Below, piece after piece: positions 25,522 through 32,991 of a stretch of DNA of 43,767 bases. Both the position numbers and the translations under genes were made by a program. Source of the stretch: Clostridium polyendosporum (GTDB taxonomy: Bacteria > Bacillota > Clostridia > Clostridiales > Clostridiaceae); NCBI RefSeq assembly GCF_018332455.1, contig NZ_BOPZ01000028.1, positions 1 through 43,767 of the forward strand, in the 5' to 3' direction. Within the stretch, counting starts at the first letter, position 1. Each line of letters begins with the position of its first letter. Below the pieces are notes generated by a model. It was not told the DNA's origin and did not search any database. It was given only the letters and a program-made list of their open reading frames with translations.

Positions 25522-26537
25522 TTAATTAACCCCCTTTGCCAGCTCAATACTCTGTCCTTAATTTTAAAGATAAGTGTAATTATGCTTGAGAAAATCACTG
25601 CAATAACTATAAGACTTGCATAAACTTTACTATATTCAGCCCATCCTTGAGCCCAAGTAATATACCATCCAAGACCTGCCTTTACTCCCAGCATTTCAGA
25701 AACTATTAAGGTAAGAAAAGATGCTCCCATTCCCATAAATAATCCAATAAAGATCATTGGAAATGCAGCAGGAATTGCAACTTTAAAAATTAGATACCTT
25801 TGATTTGCTCCCAAAGTTTTAGCAACTTCGAAGAAGGCATTTCTAACATTACTTATTCCAGAACTAGTCATAACAGTAACCGGGAACCATACTGCTAAAA
25901 CAATGAGAAATACACTAGCCCAAAAGCTTGTAGGAAATATAGTTAAAGCAATAGGTATCCAAGCGGTTGCTGGTATTGGTCCTATAATCTTTAATAATGG
26001 TCCTATCCAATAATTGCACCTTTTATTCCATCCAATAAGAATTCCTGTAACTAACCCAAGAGAGACCCCTATAATATATCCAGTAAAAAGAAGACGAAGG
26101 GAGTAAAGAGTACTTATGCCCAATATGTTCCAATCAGAAATTAAAGAGTTTAAAACCTTATCTGGACTTGGATAGTATGGTAGAGGTAGCAGTTTGAACT
26201 TTTCTGTTATAATATCCCATAGTTCTAGGACTAAAAATGCCACTGAAATAAATGGTGCCTTTTCATACAACGCATTTGATAACTTTTTAATCTTTAAAGA
26301 ACTAATAAATAATGTAAGATAAATTCCTATGAAGCTTTCCAACAATACCGGATAATATTTTGTAGTTGAAAACTTTTGTTTATTAGGTATTATCAGGTGT
26401 AATGAAAGATCAACTATTAATACTATAAGGGGTAATAATGAGATAAGAATTGGTATTACATTGGATTTCTTTAATGTGCTATTGTTTAGTTCAACCCTAT
26501 CTAAACTCTTATCAACTGTAGTAATTTGACTAGCCAT
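25515..26537 (-). CDS. NitT/TauT/SsuC-type ABC permease with N-terminal extension
   Basis: The 340-residue permease has the usual six-helix core in about residues 140-330, including the coupling segment EVAKTLGANQRYLIFKVAIP. About 100 extra N-terminal residues add two or three hydrophobic segments (VIPILISLLPLIVLIVDLSL and others), making it longer than the 250-270 residues typical of SsuC/TauC. AGAGGTG precedes the ATG at 26537. The extension is odd and may couple to a partner specific to this operon. Confidence 0.9.
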   Translation of the reverse strand: MASQITTVDKSLDRVELNNSTLKKSNVIPILISLLPLIVLIVDLSLHLIIPNKQKFSTTKYYPVLLESFIGIYLTLFISSLKIKKLSNALYEKAPFISVAFLVLELWDIITEKFKLLPLPYYPSPDKVLNSLISDWNILGISTLYSLRLLFTGYIIGVSLGLVTGILIGWNKRCNYWIGPLLKIIGPIPATAWIPIALTIFPTSFWASVFLIVLAVWFPVTVMTSSGISNVRNAFFEVAKTLGANQRYLIFKVAIPAAFPMIFIGLFMGMGASFLTLIVSEMLGVKAGLGWYITWAQGWAEYSKVYASLIVIAVIFSSIITLIFKIKDRVLSWQRGLIKW

Positions 26538-26583
26538 ATAGATCACCTCTTATTTATATTTTTCAAATATGAATACTTGGTTT

Positions 26584-27234
26584 TTATTTATCATTAAACA
26601 ATTTTTTATAATAAAAACCACTAGTATACAATGCTGCCGCTGGATTATGACCTAATACTCTATCTTTAGTAATCAATGTAGTTACAGGCGCCTCAGAATA
26701 TTTTATAAAGATTGAGTCATGACCAACACATAATCCCACTATTACATTTAAGTCTGTTTTTTCCTTATTAAGAATTTCTGCCTGTAACACTGGATTACAT
26801 AATGCTTCATGACATCCTTTCTGAACCTTTAATTCTTCAGGTATTCCTACCTCAGTTTTATCAATTGACCCTACCTTACAAATTACACTATAGGCCTCCA
26901 ATCCTCTAACCTTTAATATCTTTGCAAAAATCTTTGCTTCTTCCATAAGTCCAACGCAGGTAGCAATACCAATTTTCTTTGCATCAATTCTTTTTGCAAA
27001 TTCTATTATTTCTTCTACTCTAGTGAGCTTCCCATAAAAAGTTCCCTCTATTTCCGCTGCTGCTCCGCTTATCTTAGAGACAAATTCATCATTTTTATAA
27101 AGCTCTTTTACATCTTCTAGTTCTTCTTGACTTAGTCTAGTTGTTAAGCAAAAGTAGGGATAATCTTTTTCCCTTCTGTAGCAATTAAAAACTCCACAAT
27201 TAGTGCAACTTAAAGCTTTGCATTCATTACTCAT
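26584..27234 (-). CDS. DUF1847 Cys-rich metal-binding protein
   Basis: The 216-residue protein begins with a Cys cluster (CKALSCTNCGVFNC, then FC near residue 29) and has later Cys in IATCVG, KGCHEALCNP and VGLCVGHDS. From memory this is the DUF1847 family, proposed to bind metal. AAGGAGGA precedes the ATG. It lies 12 bases after the corrinoid activator gene. Its function is unknown; the location suggests a role in corrinoid or cluster handling. Confidence 0.8.
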   Translation of the reverse strand: MSNECKALSCTNCGVFNCYRREKDYPYFCLTTRLSQEELEDVKELYKNDEFVSKISGAAAEIEGTFYGKLTRVEEIIEFAKRIDAKKIGIATCVGLMEEAKIFAKILKVRGLEAYSVICKVGSIDKTEVGIPEELKVQKGCHEALCNPVLQAEILNKEKTDLNVIVGLCVGHDSIFIKYSEAPVTTLITKDRVLGHNPAAALYTSGFYYKKLFNDK

Positions 27235-27246
27235 ATAAAATCCTCC

Positions 27247-28920
27247 TTAAAACACAAGATGTTTCACAAATACCTTATCGAAATCTTTATACTTTGATAA
27301 CTCGACAACCTCTACTTGATTCACAACTTCATAAATTTCATTTCTTGAGTCATTATTTAATAATATTGCTTTTCCACCAGTCTTTGAGGTATTTCCAACA
27401 AACTGAATCTTACCTTCAAATTCCTTTGGAAGTAATCCAATATTAATCAAACTCTTAGCTCTTAAATGGTATCCAAAGGACCCTGCAATCAAAACAGTAT
27501 CTACATCTTTAGCCTCTATTTCTTTACTTTTTAGTAAAAATTCTATTCCTGCTCTTACTGCTCCCTTAGCAAGTTGAACTTGCCTAATATCTTTTTGAGT
27601 TAAATGTACCTTTTCAGATAATTGAAATACTTTTTTACCATTCAAATCAACTAACCTTTCTCTTAAAACAGTTGATTCATTATCAATTATTTTATTTGAG
27701 AACTTACCATTTTTATCTATTACTTTGTGATACACCAATTCTCCTACAATATCTAATAATCCACTTCCACATATTCCAATAGGTTCTTCATCTCCAATAG
27801 TTTTTGTAGTGACTTCCTTATTTTCTTCTACATTAAAGTACTCTATAGCACCTTTGGCTGCTCTCATTCCGCACGTTATATTCATTCCCTCAAAGGCTGG
27901 TCCTGCTGCTGTAGAGGTAGCAGATAATCTTCCATCACGAGCTATCACCATTTCCCCATTAGTACCAATGTCAACAAAAAGTATTGTTCCTTTGCTTTTA
28001 TAAAGCTCTGCTGCCAATATACCAGAAGTAATATCTGCACCTACATAAGCAGAGATTATAGGTGGAAAATAAACAACCCCCTCCTGTGCAATGGTTAATC
28101 CTAGGGTCTTAGCCTTCATATGCAAATGTCCTGAAAGTTCTGGTATATATGGATATTTACCCAAGGAATACGGGTTTACATTTCCAGCTAGATGTAGCAT
28201 ACAGGTGTTGCCACTAAATATAATCTCATATATTTTTTCTCTATTAACCTGCGTCACAGCCAAAAGCTCATCGATCATATTATTAATCTTATTTATTATT
28301 AGAGAATGCATTAGCTCTCTTCCCTCTTTCTCTGATGCAATCTTTATTCTTGATAATACATCTTGACCATGAATTGCTTGAGGGTTAAGTTCTGAAGTAT
28401 TTCCCAACTCTTTTCCATTAGTAAGATTTATTAAAGAAGCTACTAAGGTAGTAGTTCCAATATCGATTACTATTCCAAAGGCCTGATTCCTGGTATCACC
28501 TGACTCGTAAAATAATATATCAGAACCCGCTAAGACCTCTGTTATATTCCTATCTTCATAATATTTTTTCTTTATATATGGATGTATTTCTACGTCTAGA
28601 GCTTTACCTTGACTTAAAATCTTTAAATCTTCTTCTTTGTTTGGAGCTTGCAAAAATACATTTATATCACCCAAAACTCTAGTTTCGCAGGATAATACTA
28701 TTCCATGCTCTATTTCTTCTCTTGAAATATGAGATGAATTATTATACTGAACCTTTTTTAATGAAGAACTATCTAATTTAACTTTGCACTTTCCGCAAAC
28801 TGTAGCCCCATTACAAGGCGCCTCTATTTCAACCTTTACCTTTCGTGCGGCTTCTAAAATTGTTGCTCCCTCTTCTATAAAAACAGATACATTATTAGGA
28901 TAAAAAATTACCTTATACAT
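27247..28920 (-). CDS. RACo/RamA-like reductive activator of a corrinoid protein (ASKHA ferredoxin)
   Basis: The 557-residue protein has an N-terminal [2Fe-2S] ferredoxin domain (Cys36, Cys42, Cys45 in APCNGATVCGKC and Cys78) and a large ASKHA ATPase region (FGIVIDIGTTTLVASLINL, TILFVDIGTNGEMVIA, GFEG-like PAFEGMNITCG). This is the RACo type, which reduces inactive Co(II) corrinoid to Co(I) at the expense of ATP. It overlaps the end of the preceding methyltransferase gene by eight bases. Its partner is most likely the corrinoid protein at 31013. The presence of an activator indicates that the corrinoid cycle passes through Co(I). Confidence 0.92.
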   Translation of the reverse strand: MYKVIFYPNNVSVFIEEGATILEAARKVKVEIEAPCNGATVCGKCKVKLDSSSLKKVQYNNSSHISREEIEHGIVLSCETRVLGDINVFLQAPNKEEDLKILSQGKALDVEIHPYIKKKYYEDRNITEVLAGSDILFYESGDTRNQAFGIVIDIGTTTLVASLINLTNGKELGNTSELNPQAIHGQDVLSRIKIASEKEGRELMHSLIINKINNMIDELLAVTQVNREKIYEIIFSGNTCMLHLAGNVNPYSLGKYPYIPELSGHLHMKAKTLGLTIAQEGVVYFPPIISAYVGADITSGILAAELYKSKGTILFVDIGTNGEMVIARDGRLSATSTAAGPAFEGMNITCGMRAAKGAIEYFNVEENKEVTTKTIGDEEPIGICGSGLLDIVGELVYHKVIDKNGKFSNKIIDNESTVLRERLVDLNGKKVFQLSEKVHLTQKDIRQVQLAKGAVRAGIEFLLKSKEIEAKDVDTVLIAGSFGYHLRAKSLINIGLLPKEFEGKIQFVGNTSKTGGKAILLNNDSRNEIYEVVNQVEVVELSKYKDFDKVFVKHLVF

Positions 28921-29944
28921 TTTGCACCTCTTTTACCCCATTGGTCATTGCTGTAATATTTGCTAGAGAAGAAGAGGTACTTAACCCACACGCTGGGGAA
29001 ATTATGTCTATTCCATCCTTAACTAGTCTTTCACTTTGCTGAGCAACCTTGTCTGGAGTCCCAAATTCTAATAAAAAAGTGCTTAAATTACCCATTGTAG
29101 TTAAAAAAGGATAGTCTTCTTTTAATAATTTTAAATTTACTACAGCATCAGTGCTTATTGCATCAGATTTTATGTTAGGTATTAAGTGCCTAACTGCATT
29201 CATTTTTCCACAAATATGAACAATTGCAGGTACCTTTAAGGCGTGAATTCCATCAATTAATTTGTTTAAGTAGAAAAGTGCATATTCTTGAAATAGCTTT
29301 GGTCCTAGTATTTCTCCTGTTGCTGTTGGATCTCCAATAGATATTGCTGTAGCACCATTATCAATCATATAAGCAGCATACTCTATAAGAAAATCAGTGA
29401 CATAATCTAAAAGCATATGAGAATTTTCTTTATCTTTTCTTAGTTCCTTTAAAAAAGTCATTGGATCAACTATTGAAGCAGCAGTACTAATAGGCCCTGT
29501 TAGATTACCTATTAAGGGAACATCTGGATATTTCTTTGAGATTAAATTTCCCGCTTCTATCACTGTCCCTATACGACCAGAATTTATCATTGTATTTATA
29601 TCCTTATATATTACCTTTGATACAGATGGAAATAGTTCTTTTTCTATCTTAGGTTCGCAAGATAATGAACCAAAGTTAATATCACTACCAAGGACTTCTG
29701 CCTCAACTGTCATACAAAAAGGTATACCAAAGTTTTCAAAACCAGTATTTTCTTGAACATCTTTTGATAGACTTGCCATTAAATTATAATCAAAATGTGC
29801 TTCAGGAAGGGTGTTTCCAGTTTTCTTCATAATATCAACTATTGCTGCATTCATCATTCCGCCAGGACATATTACAGGAGGACGCTCCACCTTTTCTTTA
29901 TTTAATACTCGTAACAGTCTTTCCTTCGGAGTAAATATACTCAT
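28913..29944 (-). CDS. MtaA/UroD-family corrinoid methyltransferase (second copy)
   Basis: The 343-residue TIM-barrel protein has the MtaA zinc pattern: His-x-Cys in IVHICGKMN and a distal Cys in SPACGLSTSSSL. It lies 13 bases after the first methyltransferase gene and overlaps the activator gene. It is closer to MtaA/MtbA than the other two copies (LTGPISTAASIVDP, ISIGDPTATGEILGP). MtaA-type enzymes transfer a methyl group from the corrinoid protein to a thiol or, in bacteria, toward the tetrahydrofolate side. GGAGG precedes the ATG. Confidence 0.87.
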   Translation of the reverse strand: MSIFTPKERLLRVLNKEKVERPPVICPGGMMNAAIVDIMKKTGNTLPEAHFDYNLMASLSKDVQENTGFENFGIPFCMTVEAEVLGSDINFGSLSCEPKIEKELFPSVSKVIYKDINTMINSGRIGTVIEAGNLISKKYPDVPLIGNLTGPISTAASIVDPMTFLKELRKDKENSHMLLDYVTDFLIEYAAYMIDNGATAISIGDPTATGEILGPKLFQEYALFYLNKLIDGIHALKVPAIVHICGKMNAVRHLIPNIKSDAISTDAVVNLKLLKEDYPFLTTMGNLSTFLLEFGTPDKVAQQSERLVKDGIDIISPACGLSTSSSLANITAMTNGVKEVQNV

Positions 29945-29957
29945 TTCAAATCCTCCT

Positions 29958-31013
29958 TTAAAGATTTTGTATATTAATTGGATAACCTATTTCTCTTACC
30001 GTATCCATCATTGCTTTAATATTCTCCAGTGGTGTTTCTGTTGGTAAGCTGCACCCTGAAGCAAGTATAAATCCCTTTGGATTGTCATAGGCTTCCTTTA
30101 TACAATCAATACTAGCCTTTTTTACATCCTCAGGAGTACCCTGAAGCATTACCTCAGAAGGTCTAACATTCCCCATAAGTCTTACCTTATCACCAACCTT
30201 TAGTTTTGCTTCTAATAAACTTGCATCATTATCAATACTTATACAATCGGCACCTGCTTCAACCATGTAGTCCCATATCTTATTTGTTTTACCGCATATA
30301 TGAAGGGTTACCGATTTTCCCCTTGAATGAATATATTCAATAAGCTTTTTTAAATAAGGTAAGGAGAATTCTTTAAATTGTCTCGGGCTTATTACTGTAC
30401 AGGAGGACATAGCATCCGTAAGACTTGGAGTACATCCAATATCAATAATGGCTTTCGCATATCTTAAGGCAGATTCTAACGAAACCTCACAAAGCTTATG
30501 TACCACCTCCGGATTTCTTATAGTTAATCTAACTAAACTTTCCGCTCCTATAAGAAAGGAGGCATTAGTGAACGGGCCTACTAATGCTCCTGTTATAGAA
30601 ACTTCTTTTCCTACATTATCTAAAGCTATTTTCATTGCCTCTAGATGTTGAGGTATATTTCCATCCTTATAAGGGTTTAAAGGCTGTAATGTATCTATTT
30701 CATTGATACCACTTAAAGCAGGTTCCTCTAAATAGGCAGTTTCGTCATAAGGATAAAAGATTTTAGCTCCCATAGCTTCTGCTTGAGTATAAAGGTCTGT
30801 AAATATTCTTATTGAGTCATACTTAAATAACTTATAGGCTTCTATTTGAGCTTTTGCTAACAACTTTCCATTCCCTCTAAAGTCTGAAACCTTAACCCCT
30901 ATGACCCTAGCAGCTGTGTTGCCTACTATTGGAACACATGGAAGTCTATCTATTTCTTCTCCTTTATTGTAAGCTTTTATTCTTTCTAAAGCTGTCATTT
31001 TATCATGGCTCAT
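29958..31013 (-). CDS. MtaA/UroD-family corrinoid methyltransferase (first copy)
   Basis: The 351-residue protein has the UroD-superfamily start (MTALERIKAYNKGEEIDRLP), the zinc motif LHICGKTN and the late Cys in ASGCSLPTETPLENIKAM. Its ATG overlaps the stop of the corrinoid protein gene by one base (TAATG), so the two are co-translated and probably act as a pair: this enzyme is the best candidate for the substrate-specific methyltransferase. Two related copies occur in the operon. It is too far from HemE context for heme synthesis. Confidence 0.87.
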   Translation of the reverse strand: MSHDKMTALERIKAYNKGEEIDRLPCVPIVGNTAARVIGVKVSDFRGNGKLLAKAQIEAYKLFKYDSIRIFTDLYTQAEAMGAKIFYPYDETAYLEEPALSGINEIDTLQPLNPYKDGNIPQHLEAMKIALDNVGKEVSITGALVGPFTNASFLIGAESLVRLTIRNPEVVHKLCEVSLESALRYAKAIIDIGCTPSLTDAMSSCTVISPRQFKEFSLPYLKKLIEYIHSRGKSVTLHICGKTNKIWDYMVEAGADCISIDNDASLLEAKLKVGDKVRLMGNVRPSEVMLQGTPEDVKKASIDCIKEAYDNPKGFILASGCSLPTETPLENIKAMMDTVREIGYPINIQNL

Positions 31014-31666
31014 TATTTTTCAACTCCCACCAAATTTCTTGCTAATCTTACTGCTTCAGCTGCATTTACAGAATAGCCATCTGCACCAATTTTATCTGCA
31101 AAACTCTGAGAAATAGGGCCTCCGCCTATCATCACCTTAAACTTATCTCTAACACCTAATTCATTTAATATTTTTATAACTTTATCCATACCATCCATAG
31201 TTGTTGTCATAAGAGTGGAGAGAGCTATTATATCAGCTTTATTATTAATGGCCTCCTCTACGAAAGTTATAGGTGGTACATCTCTTCCTAAATCGACAAC
31301 ATCAAAACCAGAGGTTTCAAGCATTATTTTTACTAAGTTCTTTCCTATATCATGGGTATCCCCTTCAACTACTCCAATGACTACCTTGTGCTTTTCTGTA
31401 TGATTATCAACTTTTATATTAGGCTTTAAAACCTCCATACCGGCATACATAGCATCAGAGCACATTAGCAGCTCTGGTATAAAATACTCCTCTTCTTCAA
31501 AAAGCTGTCCAGCTCTTTCCATACCATCAGAAAGCCCCTTATCAATAGCCTCATAGGCATCATGTTTTTCCTCTACAACCTGATTTGAAAGTTCAATAAC
31601 TAAATCCTCATCCATATCTACAACAGCTTGAGATAAATTACTGTATAATTCCTGTTCACTTGCCAT
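31013..31666 (-). CDS. Corrinoid (B12-binding) methyl-carrier protein, MtbC/MttC type
   Basis: The 217-residue protein has an N-terminal helical cap (about 1-90) and a Rossmann-like B12-binding domain with the base-off signature DTHDIGKN, in which His105 is the lower cobalt ligand, followed by SGFDVVDLGRDVP and IGGGPIS. It carries the methyl group between methyltransferases. The ATG at 31666 follows GGAGGATG. It lies second in the operon, 50 bases after cysK, and is directly coupled to a methyltransferase gene. Confidence 0.95.
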   Translation of the reverse strand: MASEQELYSNLSQAVVDMDEDLVIELSNQVVEEKHDAYEAIDKGLSDGMERAGQLFEEEEYFIPELLMCSDAMYAGMEVLKPNIKVDNHTEKHKVVIGVVEGDTHDIGKNLVKIMLETSGFDVVDLGRDVPPITFVEEAINNKADIIALSTLMTTTMDGMDKVIKILNELGVRDKFKVMIGGGPISQSFADKIGADGYSVNAAEAVRLARNLVGVEK

Positions 31667-31716
31667 TTTTTCATCCTCCAACTAAACATATATGAAAAAT
31701 AGGTTTACCTATAATA

Positions 31717-32655
31717 TTATTCTTCAAATTGATATAAAACAGTTGATAGGTATCTTTCACCTGTATCAGGTAATAATACAACTATATTTTTACCTTTATT
31801 TTCGGGTCTTTTTGCTATTTCCTTTGCTGCAAAAACTGCTGCACCAGCAGAAATTCCAACTATCAAACCTTCTATTCTTGCCAAAGCTCTTGAAGTTTCA
31901 AAAGCGTCTTCATTTTTAACCCTAAATACCTCATCAATAACGTCTTTATTTAAAATATCTGGAACAAACCCTGCACCTATACCTTGAATTTTATGTGGGC
32001 CTGGATTACCTCCTGATAGTACCGGTGAATCATTTGGTTCAACAGCAACTATTTTGATATTAGGATTTTTCACTTTTAACGCTTCTCCTACTCCAGTAAT
32101 TGTTCCTCCAGTTCCAACTCCGCCTACAAAAATATCTATTTTTCCATCTGTATCTCTCCATATCTCTTCAGCAGTTGTTTCTCTATGAATTTTTGGATTA
32201 GCCGGATTTTTAAATTGCTGAAGTATTACTGCATTCCCAATTTCCTCAGCTAACTCTTGTGCTTTTATTATTGCACCCTTCATACCCTGTGATCCAGGAG
32301 TTAAAACTAATTGTGCACCTAGTGCCTTTAGTAGATTCCTTCTTTCTATACTCATTGTATCTGGCATTGTGAGTATAATCTTGTATCCTTTTGCTGCTGC
32401 AATGAAAGCTAATGCGATGCCCGTATTCCCACTGGTTGGTTCTATAATAACACTATCCTTTGATAAAAGACCTTTTTCTTCTGCATCCTTAATCATTGAA
32501 TATCCTATTCTATCTTTAACACTACCGCCTGGATTAAAGTACTCAAGTTTTGCTATGACCCTTGCTTCTAATTTATTACTCTCATTAAAATTTTTTAACT
32601 CTAATAATGGAGTATTCCCTATAAGTTCTGTTAAATTTGTAGCTATCTTTGTCAT
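31717..32655 (-). CDS. cysK: Cysteine synthase (O-acetylserine sulfhydrylase)
   Basis: The 312-residue fold-type II PLP enzyme has the PLP lysine Lys47 in NPGGSVKDR, the [10 protein letters not shown] loop and [10 protein letters not shown] phosphate-binding loop. It makes cysteine from O-acetylserine and sulfide. The ATG at 32655 follows AAGGGGG; an upstream in-frame ATG has no such site. It is the first gene of the operon that continues with corrinoid, methyltransferase and nitrogenase-like genes. A consensus promoter lies at 32788-32816. Its place suggests that the operon delivers sulfide. Confidence 0.93.
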   Translation of the reverse strand: MTKIATNLTELIGNTPLLELKNFNESNKLEARVIAKLEYFNPGGSVKDRIGYSMIKDAEEKGLLSKDSVIIEPTSGNTGIALAFIAAAKGYKIILTMPDTMSIERRNLLKALGAQLVLTPGSQGMKGAIIKAQELAEEIGNAVILQQFKNPANPKIHRETTAEEIWRDTDGKIDIFVGGVGTGGTITGVGEALKVKNPNIKIVAVEPNDSPVLSGGNPGPHKIQGIGAGFVPDILNKDVIDEVFRVKNEDAFETSRALARIEGLIVGISAGAAVFAAKEIAKRPENKGKNIVVLLPDTGERYLSTVLYQFEE

Positions 32656-32787
32656 AATAAAAATCCCCCTTACATTTTTCATATATTATTATCAAGTCTT
32701 ATATAAAGTTAATTTAATAATTTTTAAATAAGGTTTTTAATAACCAAGTAATCATGTATGTTTACTATAATTTATTATATGATTAAT

Positions 32788-32816
32788 ATATTAATTCTGT
32801 TCTCCAAATATGTCAA
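32788..32816 (-). promoter_or_regulatory. Promoter of the cysK-to-nifK-like operon
   Basis: On the reverse strand TTGACA (32811-32816) and TAATAT (32788-32793) are 17 bases apart. The predicted leader to cysK is about 125 bases, with no T-box or S-box that I can recognise. The near-palindrome TGTATACGTGTACA at 32871-32884 lies 55 bases upstream and could be a regulator site. Confidence 0.65.
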
Positions 32817-32943
32817 TATATGTTTTTATATTTTTTATATTATTTTTTTCATTAAAAACAAACAATTAAATGTATACGTGTACAATTAATTGTTTTAAAG
32901 ATATTTGGGTTAATATGTAAAAATATATTAAATTTAAATTGAT

Positions 32944-32969
32944 AAAAAACACCTACATAATTGCAGGTG
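32944..32969 (-). terminator. Terminator of the ribosome-protection gene
   Basis: On the reverse strand CACCTGC and GTAGGTG form a stem around a 6-base loop, followed by TTTTTTATC. It lies 23 bases after the stop of the gene ending at 32992. Confidence 0.85.
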
Positions 32970-32991
32970 CCTTAATCAAAGTATGTTTCAT

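Noticed and set aside
20143-31013. Uroporphyrinogen decarboxylase (HemE) function for the three UroD-family genes
   Set aside because: All three carry the His-x-Cys and distal Cys zinc pattern and lie with corrinoid genes, which fits methyltransferases.
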